40,407 nt of DNA from Chitinophagaceae bacterium (GTDB lineage Bacteria; Bacteroidota; Bacteroidia; Chitinophagales; Chitinophagaceae). Location of the stretch: NCBI GenBank assembly GCA_947455215.1, contig CANGNA010000037.1, forward strand, positions 1-40,407. The letters are read 5' to 3'. Both the position numbers and the translations under genes were made by a program. This document shows positions 1 through 6,782 of the stretch, in pieces. Numbering within the stretch: position 1 is the stretch's first letter; every line of letters starts with the position of its first letter. The notes beneath the pieces were generated by a model. The model did no database searches, was not told the origin of the DNA, and saw nothing but the letters and a program-made list of their open reading frames with translations.

Positions 1-321
1 GTGCTGATGGGTATGGTATCGCTGTATAATATAGAGCAGTTCTTGCGGAAGAAAATGACGGCAAGGTATATACACCTGGCACTGTTCTCCATGTTCCTGC
101 TGTGTGGCTATGGCATATACCTGGGCCGCTACCTGCGCTGGAACAGCTGGGATCTTTTTACCCAACCCTTCGGGCTGCTGCTGACCATAGCGCAAAACGT
201 GCGCCACCCACGCCATAATATAGAGATATGGCTGCTGACCGGATTGTTTGCTACATGGCTATACCTGTTGTACCGATATGCATCGAAAGTGGTTGTGGCC
301 GGGGTGGTGAAGCAGGTATGA
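1..321 (+). CDS. DUF1361 family membrane protein, C-terminal part
   Basis: The reading frame is open from the first base of the window and ends at TGA 319-321, so the 5' part probably lies outside and the GTG at position 1 is not a convincing start. About 106 residues are visible. They hold two hydrophobic segments (about residues 22-42 and 75-93) separated by a polar stretch with the signature RWNSWDLFTQP, which I associate with the C-terminal half of DUF1361 membrane proteins. The function of this family is unknown. The stop lies 4 bp from the convergent stop of the PIN toxin gene. Assignment is by motif only. Confidence 0.65.
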   Translation: MLMGMVSLYNIEQFLRKKMTARYIHLALFSMFLLCGYGIYLGRYLRWNSWDLFTQPFGLLLTIAQNVRHPRHNIEIWLLTGLFATWLYLLYRYASKVVVAGVVKQV

Positions 322-325
322 TTAG

Positions 326-694
326 CTATAACTCGATCAGATAAATATCCAACTCTTTAATTTTGGAAAATTCTTTGTCAGCAGTGAGTAAAGGAAGCTT
401 CATTATCTGTGCACTTGCCGCGATAATAGCATCGGGCACTTTAAGATTGCACTGCCTTCTTATTCTGATAACAGCATCCGTAATTTCCTGGCTGTGACCA
501 GCGCGCACACAAACACTGAGCATCTGCCTAATGAGCTTATCTTCCTTGTTTGTAATTGTTTTTTTTGCTAGAAGTTCTATTTCAGTAATGTAAGAATAAA
601 CCCACTGGTCATTAATGAATGGCAGTATGCATGGATGTTCATCCAATAGATAAATAAAACAATTGGTATCAGCAAAGTAGTTAATCCCAGTCAT
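326..694 (-). CDS. PIN-domain toxin (VapC-like ribonuclease)
   Basis: This 122-residue protein fits the VapC/PIN family in length and motifs. It begins with the acidic motif YFADTNCFIYLLD (D9), has a central acidic residue in EIELLAK (about E39), and a C-terminal group DAIIAASAQ followed by LLTADKEF, the usual positions of the metal-binding acidic residues of PIN nucleases. Such toxins typically cleave tRNA or other RNA and are neutralised by the cognate antitoxin. The start codon lies inside the 3' end of the upstream small gene (14-bp overlap), which is typical of translationally coupled toxin-antitoxin pairs. The RNA target cannot be predicted. Confidence 0.85.
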   Translation of the reverse strand: MTGINYFADTNCFIYLLDEHPCILPFINDQWVYSYITEIELLAKKTITNKEDKLIRQMLSVCVRAGHSQEITDAVIRIRRQCNLKVPDAIIAASAQIMKLPLLTADKEFSKIKELDIYLIEL

Positions 695-890
695 TACGTA
701 GTTCTTTCTGGTAGGTTACGCCATCTCCGAATTTGCCCTTCATCTTACCTAAGAAATCTGCTAACACAGGCTTACTAGCATCTTTTTGAAGCCGCTTAAC
801 CGCTGCTTCAATCTGCTTCTTACTTTGCCCCTTTTTTATCCTTAAAACCATTCCACTTAATTTCATACCAAAGTTAATCAAATCCATCAT
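681..890 (-). CDS. Putative antitoxin of the PIN toxin
   Basis: A 69-residue basic protein directly upstream of, and overlapping, the PIN toxin gene. Position and size make it the likely antitoxin. It shows no clear AbrB, Phd or RHH DNA-binding signature; the central part (KKGQSKKQIEAAVKRLQK) looks helical, and the tail with KGKFGDGVTYQKELRNDWD would be the toxin-neutralising segment by analogy. Short proteins of this type with a GDG...Y..RNDW ending are familiar partners of PIN toxins in Bacteroidota. Internal ATGs at 866 and 851 are alternative starts. Function is inferred from neighbourhood. Confidence 0.65.
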   Translation of the reverse strand: MMDLINFGMKLSGMVLRIKKGQSKKQIEAAVKRLQKDASKPVLADFLGKMKGKFGDGVTYQKELRNDWD

Positions 891-902
891 ATAACATCAC
901 CG

Positions 903-1199
903 CTACTTCCTACCCTTGCCTTCCAGCAGGTCGCAGTATTGCATGCTGCCGAGGCGGAAGGATACGGGGACGTGGGCCTTGTACATCTTCAGTTCCTGGC
1001 GGCAGAAGAAGCCGAAATTGCTGGTGTAGAGATTGGCCGGTATTGTGTTGCGGGTGGTACTACTCCATGTAGAAAAGGGCCTGGCTGACAGCGGAGCAAT
1101 ATGGATAGTATCTCTGCCCGGCATTTGCAGGTGCACGGTCTGTCCCCATCCACAAAGTGGACAAAGAACGAGCAACGCATATGCAAACAACCTATTCAT
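903..1199 (-). CDS. Small secreted hypothetical protein
   Basis: A 98-residue protein with an N-terminal signal peptide (MNRLFAYALLVLCPLCGWGQ) and likely signal peptidase I cleavage after residue 19. The mature part is about 79 residues with two cysteines and no recognised domain; the last 35 residues are basic and include RLGSMQYCDLLEGKGRK. It ends only 13 bp before the antitoxin start but need not be cotranscribed with it. I do not recognise the family. An overlapping alternative frame exists, but only this one has a credible signal sequence. Confidence 0.5.
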   Translation of the reverse strand: MNRLFAYALLVLCPLCGWGQTVHLQMPGRDTIHIAPLSARPFSTWSSTTRNTIPANLYTSNFGFFCRQELKMYKAHVPVSFRLGSMQYCDLLEGKGRK

Positions 1200-1307
1200 T
1201 GTTGATAAATGCTATGTACAAACAACTGTTTTACTGCATAACATAAACGTAATATCAATTGGCACGGTTTTTAAATTTCTTTGTAACAGGAACTGAAACT
1301 TGTGACC

Positions 1308-1616
1308 ATGAGCCGGAAATATATAGACCAGATACTTACTACAGGGTTCAAATACTTTTTTGACCTCGACTATACCACTTTGCTGCACTCACTTACCATA
1401 TTCATAGTGGCTGCGGGCATCATTAAACTTGCCGCCCTTTGGTTAAGGAACGAATGGCACGAAGGCGTAGCTACCGTGAAGGAAGATGCCCTTGTTATTA
1501 AAAGCCGCCTGGCCGATGTGGCAGACAAGGCCGATGAAAAAGAGCAACTGTTTTACGACTTTGTAAAGAACCAATTCACTAACCTGCGCAATGTACGCGA
1601 GCGCCTTGCCTCTTAA
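1308..1616 (+). CDS. Small single-pass membrane protein, unknown function
   Basis: A 102-residue protein. I prefer ATG 1308 (MSRKYIDQ) over an upstream GTG at 1302. One clear transmembrane segment (about residues 28-46, LTIFIVAAGIIKLAALWL) is followed by an acidic/basic helical C-terminal region, VKEDALVIKSRLADVADKA, likely a short coiled coil in the cytoplasm. No domain is recognised. Its stop codon TAA (1614-1616) abuts the convergent stop of the next gene within the palindrome TTAATTAA, so the two genes share no intervening terminator. Confidence 0.6.
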   Translation: MSRKYIDQILTTGFKYFFDLDYTTLLHSLTIFIVAAGIIKLAALWLRNEWHEGVATVKEDALVIKSRLADVADKADEKEQLFYDFVKNQFTNLRNVRERLAS

Positions 1617-4600
1617 TTAATCGGGCTTGCGGTAAAAGGTATTGTAAAACTCTTTGTACGAATCGATATCCTTGTCGTAGAACATTTTCCTATAGTTGCT
1701 GGCGCTAATGATGTACACCTTCAATTCTTCCGGCAAATAATCCTTCAATACAGAATCTGCCATCAGCGTATCTAAATAGATCTTGGCGGCGGTAGCATTG
1801 GTGAATTTAGACACCGCTGCTATGGCAAGGTTCCTGCCATACATATCCAGTATTACCGTGTGTGCTCCCGGCGTTTTTAATGAATCGTCGAAGGCGCGTA
1901 GCTTATTTTTTAGCTTTAACGTACGTGAGTCGAGACCCGGGAATACGATAATGGCCACATGCTCTTCGGTAGCATTGTAGTGGTACGAATACGGCACATC
2001 TGCCGGCCTTGGCGGTTCATCAGGCTCCATGTTAGCAGGCTTAACAGGCTCGGTAGTTGTGGTGGTAGCCAATGGCTTTGCTGTATCGCGGGCTATTGGT
2101 CCTTCCTTATACCACGATGGTTTACCGGTCTTGCGGATATCTTTTACAAAGTCGGCCACAGATGATGCCCACGCCACCAGGCTATCGCCGGGGTTACTGG
2201 CAATAAAACGCGTGGTCAGTGTATCAGACTTGTCGTAGTCGCCCTTACCAGCATAGGCCATAGCCTCTGCCATCTGGAAGCGCTTACGGAACACCGGATC
2301 ATCATACTCCTTCATGCCAGTGGATACATGCGCCAGTGCTTCATCGTATTTATGCGCTTCTATCAGCGCATAGGTCTCCTCATAGTATTTGGCCACGGCT
2401 ACACCGCCATTGGCTGCAGACACCTTAGCATCCTTTGGCTTCAATGAAGCAGCATACTTGGAATCTGGGAATTTGGCCAGTAATTCGGTGCTATAAGCCA
2501 GTGCCTTGTCCAGCTTATTCTCTCGTATGGCTATCTGGTAGCGCAGGTATAGTTCTTCCTCTTTCTGGTTATGATCGGGGAATCGCTTATCCAGGGTATC
2601 CAGTGTTTTGGTGGCCTGCACGTGGTCGTCCAGCTGCTTCATGTAAGCTTTGGCCATGGCTATGTAAGCCTTTTGTATGGCCCGTACGGCAGCATCCTGT
2701 TTGGCCTTGGTATCGGGTATTTTAGCCAGCAGGCTTGCCTCGCTTGGCAGGCCGCTCTTAGTATCTACTTTAGTTTCCTCCTCATCTGTTTCCGTTTCGG
2801 CAATAGCGCCATTACCGGCACCGCCTGTGGCACCACCGGGACCGAGTGCAGCGGTACGGCGCCAATCATCCTTCAATGCCCTGTTGCCCCATTTGCGCTT
2901 AAAGTCGGCAGCACCCTGCTGCATAATTGTTGGGCTGCTGAAATACCAGTTGGCTGCGGCATCCTGCGGATCGGCACTTGTCTCTACGGTCGGGATGGCC
3001 GCTACAGAACCTTCGGCAGCGTTCTTGATACTGTCTTTGAGTTTCTTTTCCAGGTCGCGGAGGTAGTCGCGCACCACTGCCAGTTGTTCCTTTTTGCTCA
3101 TGGCAGCCAGTGCCAACAAGCTGTCCTGATCGTGAATGATATCTGAGGGTTGCGATATTTCAGACAGGCCCTTGCTCCTTTGTGCAGCCGCAAGTATCAC
3201 TTCATCCTTAGATGTACCAGCATATTTAGCGGCACTGTCATACGCCATCTTGGCATCGGTATACCGGGCAAGATCGTAATACACATCGCCCAGCGCAACG
3301 AACGACAGTGACTTCTGTTTCTTGGTTGCCTTAGGCACTGCCGCACTCTGTTTTAGATACCTGATGGCATCATCGGGCTTTTTGGCCTTTGCTGCCAGCC
3401 TACCCAGCACATAGTACACCTGGTCGTGGTAGTTGGCGTACTTGGCATCGTTCAGTACATTCTTCAGGGGCTTCATACCGCCTTCCACATCGCCACCGGC
3501 CATAAGGGTGTTGTAGGCAATGTTCTTGCGGGCCATAAAGTCCATATCCAGCTTAGGGAAGAAATCCAGGCAACGCTCGAAGCTGAGAGCAGCCTCTTTG
3601 TAATGCGCATCGTTCTGCTGCAACTGGCCGTGCAGGAAAGCCGCGCGCATACGCAGCCAATCGGGCAGGTACTGGTCTTCCATAGCAATAGCCAACTGGT
3701 CGGACGTAGCACTGTAATTACCATCGGTATAGTAGGCAAATGCCTTACCAACGGCTACTTCGCCCACCAGGTCTTCGGGCAGTTTGGCATCGCCAGCCAA
3801 CAGCGACAATACGGCCTGGCCATTCTCTACCTGCTTAGCCTGCACCAGCGTGCGGGCCAGCCATAAGATAGCATCGTTGTGTACCGACTTATGCGCAAAG
3901 ATGCCGCCCTTATCTTCCTGTACCAGCTGCGTGGCGCCCTTTTCCTTCTTCCTGGCCTCTTCATCTGCACTGATGATGTACTTGAATGTAGCCGCTGCAT
4001 TGTTGTAATTGCCCTTGTAATAGTATGCCTGACCCATGAGCAGGTACAGGTCGTTGGCCCACTTTACACGCGGGTCGTGCACCTGTATGCCCACAGAGGC
4101 TTTGCGGATAATACTATCCATATCGGCCGCCATCATCATGGAATCGCGGTCGGGATCGAAGGGATATATTTTTATGAGCGAATCGTAATTTTCTTTGGGG
4201 CCTGCCCGCAACATATTGGCATTGGCCTCCTCCATCTTTCGATTGGCGTTATAGTAATAATTATAATGTGTAAAAGCGTTCTGCGTGAAACTTCGGAAGG
4301 GTGTCCACTTCTTCTTCAGCATGGTTTGGTTGGTATAGGCCTCATGCTTCTGCTTCATCTTTATTTCCAGCGCCAGCTTTTTCTTCTGGTCGGTAGTTTT
4401 GTCTTTGGCGGCTATGGTCTTGCCCTTTACCTTTTTGGCGTTGGCCAGGCTATCGAGCCGGCGCTTGCGGATGCTCTTCAGGCTATCTAGCGACTTGGTA
4501 CGGGCCACCTTAACACTATCTGTAAAGTGTTTTCTTACCCGCGTGGCACTATCCAGTGTATGCCGCCTGATGGTGGCCAGGCTATCGTTGTGCTTTTTAA

Positions 4601-5012
4601 TGGTCTTCTTAACAGCATCGGTACGGTTGCGCTTTACGATGGTGACACTATCGGCATAGCGCTTGCTGGCCTTGTATTTTTTGATGGCCTCGGCCTTATC
4701 GGTGCGCTCTTTTTGTTTGGATTTAACGCTATCGGTAACCACCTTGCGCTTATCCAGCGCTACTTTATTGGTTGCCTGGCGGGCATCTTTAATAGAGTCT
4801 AACCTTGCCTGGCGGGCCTTTTGCAGGCTTTTGGTCTTGGCCGTGCGCGCCTTGGCAACACTGTCTTTATAGTGCTTCGTAGACATATAAGCGCGCGCAG
4901 CCCGCAGGCTATCGGCCGCGGTAGGTTTGTTGGTTTGCGCGCCTGCCCTGGAACAAAAAGTGACAGAGAGGACGAACCCGAAAAGTATATATAATATTAA
5001 TTTAAAATTCAA
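1617..5012 (-). CDS. TPR-repeat protein, SprE/PorW-like (T9SS/gliding)
   Basis: A long periplasmic or outer-membrane-associated protein (about 1131 residues from the start chosen). The frame extends to an ATG at 5111, but the signal peptide only begins at a TTG at 5010-5012 (NFKLILYILFGFVLSVTFC, then SRAGAQ), so TTG 5012 is my preferred start. After the signal comes a ~190-residue Lys/Arg-rich region with recurring DS-V/L-xxxR units, then many TPR-like helices (for example DLYLLMGQAYYYKGNYNNAAATF and DQVYYVLGRLAAKAKKPDDAI), a low-complexity GGATGGAGNGA linker, more TPRs, and a C-terminal domain (EHVAIIVFPG to YNTFYRKPD) resembling the end of SprE/PorW proteins. Those proteins link the T9SS core to its energising or attachment complex. 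Identity is inferred from architecture, length and host phylum. Confidence 0.62.
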   Translation of the reverse strand: MNFKLILYILFGFVLSVTFCSRAGAQTNKPTAADSLRAARAYMSTKHYKDSVAKARTAKTKSLQKARQARLDSIKDARQATNKVALDKRKVVTDSVKSKQKERTDKAEAIKKYKASKRYADSVTIVKRNRTDAVKKTIKKHNDSLATIRRHTLDSATRVRKHFTDSVKVARTKSLDSLKSIRKRRLDSLANAKKVKGKTIAAKDKTTDQKKKLALEIKMKQKHEAYTNQTMLKKKWTPFRSFTQNAFTHYNYYYNANRKMEEANANMLRAGPKENYDSLIKIYPFDPDRDSMMMAADMDSIIRKASVGIQVHDPRVKWANDLYLLMGQAYYYKGNYNNAAATFKYIISADEEARKKEKGATQLVQEDKGGIFAHKSVHNDAILWLARTLVQAKQVENGQAVLSLLAGDAKLPEDLVGEVAVGKAFAYYTDGNYSATSDQLAIAMEDQYLPDWLRMRAAFLHGQLQQNDAHYKEAALSFERCLDFFPKLDMDFMARKNIAYNTLMAGGDVEGGMKPLKNVLNDAKYANYHDQVYYVLGRLAAKAKKPDDAIRYLKQSAAVPKATKKQKSLSFVALGDVYYDLARYTDAKMAYDSAAKYAGTSKDEVILAAAQRSKGLSEISQPSDIIHDQDSLLALAAMSKKEQLAVVRDYLRDLEKKLKDSIKNAAEGSVAAIPTVETSADPQDAAANWYFSSPTIMQQGAADFKRKWGNRALKDDWRRTAALGPGGATGGAGNGAIAETETDEEETKVDTKSGLPSEASLLAKIPDTKAKQDAAVRAIQKAYIAMAKAYMKQLDDHVQATKTLDTLDKRFPDHNQKEEELYLRYQIAIRENKLDKALAYSTELLAKFPDSKYAASLKPKDAKVSAANGGVAVAKYYEETYALIEAHKYDEALAHVSTGMKEYDDPVFRKRFQMAEAMAYAGKGDYDKSDTLTTRFIASNPGDSLVAWASSVADFVKDIRKTGKPSWYKEGPIARDTAKPLATTTTTEPVKPANMEPDEPPRPADVPYSYHYNATEEHVAIIVFPGLDSRTLKLKNKLRAFDDSLKTPGAHTVILDMYGRNLAIAAVSKFTNATAAKIYLDTLMADSVLKDYLPEELKVYIISASNYRKMFYDKDIDSYKEFYNTFYRKPD

Positions 5013-5392
5013 TGTATTGGATGCTATTTGCCCTGCACTGAACCATAACGCAGAAAACGGCAAAAAATTATATTGCCGGGTTGTGGCGAGACCGGTACAG
5101 GTTGGTTTCAAAAATAGCTAAAAAAACGGGTTGGCCATGTCTGGTACAAGTATTAATTAACAAAATACTTTCGGTTTAACGGGGTGATTGCCATAATTTA
5201 GCTTAGCACTGGTTTTTGCTTAGAACCTTCGCTCAATGCCAACTTAACTGCCAAATGACAGAGCCCATGACCGTGTCGCCCATTCGACAAGCTCAGGGTG
5301 ACACTATCTGGAGGCGCTGTCATCGGTGAAATGCGACCTAAGCGAATACCTTCATATCATAACAAGAGGAAGGGAAATCTGTTTGGGGATTT
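5013..5392. other. Divergent intergenic region with a long hairpin
   Basis: About 380 bp between the divergent SprE/PorW-like gene and the AtpZ-type gene. It should hold both promoters, but I see no clean TAnnTTTG/TTG pair. It holds a hairpin-forming repeat at 5257-5322. I see no convincing small gene; the frame continuing from the SprE-like gene to 5111 lacks a signal-peptide-like start. Confidence 0.5.
5257..5322. repeat. REP-like hairpin with TTCGACAAGCTCAGGG core
   Basis: Inner arms GTGTCGCCC (5273-5281) and GGGTGACAC (5296-5304) pair in 8 of 9 positions around a loop holding TTCGACAAGCTCA. An outer pair TGACAG (5257-5262) and CTGTCA (5317-5322) encloses it. The core phrase TTCGACAAGCTCAGGGTGAC is one I recognise as a recurring intergenic repeat in many bacterial genomes. 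It has no T tract and lies between divergent genes, so it is not an ordinary terminator. Confidence 0.55.
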
Positions 5393-5596
5393 ATGGCAAA
5401 TGATAACAGGAACATACTAAAATACGCGGGCCTTACCACTCAGCTGATGGTGTTGATGGCGGTTGGCGTGTGGCTGGGACATAAACTGGATAATTATATA
5501 GGTTGGAAATACCCGTTATTCCTACTTTTGTTCCCGCTCCTGGGCCTGGTGGTATCGCTATGGCAGATAATAAAGGAGTTCAGCAAGAAAAAATGA
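5393..5596 (+). CDS. AtpZ/AtpI family small membrane protein
   Basis: A 67-residue protein with two transmembrane helices (about residues 12-28 and 38-58) and the AtpZ-type features YAGLTTQLMVLMAVGVWLGHKLD and a second helix ending in WQIIKEFSKKK. AtpZ/AtpI proteins are encoded just upstream of F0F1-ATP synthase genes and are linked to assembly of the c-ring or to Mg2+/Ca2+ supply. Its stop overlaps the start of the next gene as ATGA (5593-5596), so the two are translationally coupled. No atpB, atpE or atpF follows, which is unusual. Confidence 0.8.
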   Translation: MANDNRNILKYAGLTTQLMVLMAVGVWLGHKLDNYIGWKYPLFLLLFPLLGLVVSLWQIIKEFSKKK

Positions 5597-5970
5597 GCAA
5601 AACATACTACGGCACAGTAACAGGTATTTTCGTTGTTTTAGGTATAGCGCTGGGCATCTTTAATAAGATGATGCCGGAGTTTGGCCTGGTGGTACTGGAA
5701 ACGGGCAACCTGGTGATGGCCATGCTGTGCCTGGCATCGTTCATGCTGGTAAAAAAGCAGGCCGGCAAGAATGCGGCGGCCTTTGTGCGCGGTGTATCGG
5801 GCGCATCGCTGCTGAAGCTGATGGTATGTATTGTGGGCGTGCTGATCTATGGCCTGCTGAACAGGGCCAACATGCACAAGCCCAGCATATTTGTATTAAT
5901 GGGTATTTACGCAATTTACACTGCCGCAGAAACCATTCTGTTATCGAAAATGGCGCGGACGATGCAATAG
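5593..5970 (+). CDS. Four-helix membrane protein, partner of AtpZ
   Basis: A 125-residue integral membrane protein with four predicted helices (about residues 7-24, 33-50, 62-81 and 90-111). I start it at ATG 5593, which overlaps the AtpZ stop, rather than at an upstream in-frame ATG inside the AtpZ gene. In Bacteroidota a protein of this size and topology commonly sits between AtpZ and ATP synthase subunit a, and may correspond to an AtpI-like assembly factor. There is no diagnostic motif. The next gene starts 3 bp downstream, so the three genes 5393-6609 probably form one transcript. Confidence 0.6.
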   Translation: MSKTYYGTVTGIFVVLGIALGIFNKMMPEFGLVVLETGNLVMAMLCLASFMLVKKQAGKNAAAFVRGVSGASLLKLMVCIVGVLIYGLLNRANMHKPSIFVLMGIYAIYTAAETILLSKMARTMQ

Positions 5971-5973
5971 ACT

Positions 5974-6609
5974 ATGAAGAAGAAAGAGACGTCGCTCACC
6001 TTCCTGGAACAGTTTCTGCCACCGGGTGCCTTTGAAGAGGTAGCGCCTTTTTTTAAGACTCACACCATACACCTGACGCTGACGCACGAGCGCAAAAGCG
6101 TGCTGGGCGACTATCGCAACCCGGTGCCATCGGAGCCCTACCACCGCATCAGCATCAATGCCACTCTTAACCCCTACAGCTTCCTCATCACCCTGCTGCA
6201 CGAGCTGGCCCACCTGCTGACCTTTGTACATTTTGCACATAGCGTAAGCCCCCATGGCAAGGAATGGAAGACGCAGTTCCGCCACGTGCTGATCCCTTTT
6301 ATTGGTAAGAAATTATTCCCGGCTGATGTGGAGAAAGCGCTGCTGGCCTATATACATGACCCCGCCGCCAGCACCTGCACCGACCCGCGCCTGTTCAAAG
6401 CCTTGTACCGATACGACAAGAAAGAAGAAGGCGAGAAGCTGGTAGACGATATAGAACCCAACAAGTACTTTATGACCGATGATGGTACCGTGTACCAGAA
6501 GCTGGAGAAGATGCGCACCCGCACGCGCTGCCGCAATATGGCCAATGGTAAGATGTACCTGTTCCAGGGAATAGTAGAGGTGAAGGAAACGACGTATAGG
6601 AAAAGGTAG
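5974..6609 (+). CDS. SprT-like zinc metalloprotein
   Basis: A 211-residue protein with the zinc-metallopeptidase motif HELAH at residues 76-80 and a third likely zinc ligand, H94, in PHGKEWK, as in SprT/Spartan-type proteins. The N-terminal part gives the expected strand GDYRNP and RISIN pattern. After the core, a ~60-residue tail holds basic and threonine-rich segments (KMRTRTRCRNMANGK) where other SprT proteins carry a zinc ribbon; here only isolated cysteines remain. SprT-like proteins in eukaryotes degrade DNA-protein crosslinks, while the bacterial role is poorly defined. It begins 3 bp after the preceding membrane-protein gene, suggesting cotranscription. Confidence 0.85.
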   Translation: MKKKETSLTFLEQFLPPGAFEEVAPFFKTHTIHLTLTHERKSVLGDYRNPVPSEPYHRISINATLNPYSFLITLLHELAHLLTFVHFAHSVSPHGKEWKTQFRHVLIPFIGKKLFPADVEKALLAYIHDPAASTCTDPRLFKALYRYDKKEEGEKLVDDIEPNKYFMTDDGTVYQKLEKMRTRTRCRNMANGKMYLFQGIVEVKETTYRKR

Positions 6610-6646
6610 GTTTGAATGTGGGGGAATGTGGGGGCGCTGTGGCTTA

Positions 6647-6676
6647 GATAGCCCGCCCTTACAGGGTGGTGGGTGC
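6647..6676 (+). repeat. Left copy of 30-bp palindromic repeat flanking helicase gene
   Basis: The unit starts GATAGCCCGCCCTTACAGGG and ends in GGTGGGTGC. It matches 29 of 30 positions of 10969-10998, on the other side of the helicase-nuclease gene and in the same orientation. Its core CCGCCCT-TAC-AGGGYGG is a near-perfect palindrome. A third copy at 11281 is split by a MITE-like element. Three copies suggest a dispersed REP-like family rather than a simple attachment site. Confidence 0.7.
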
Positions 6677-6782
6677 TAAATAGGTATTGCAGTATTAGCT
6701 ACAAAAGAACGTAGAAATAACTACCATCCATCTTATATTGCGACGAATTTCGTTTATTAGCAGTTCTTAACAATTTGAAACC

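Noticed and set aside
5013-5111. N-terminal extension of the SprE/PorW-like protein to ATG 5111
   Set aside because: It would place 33 unlikely residues before a normal signal peptide; the TTG at 5012 gives a standard exported protein.
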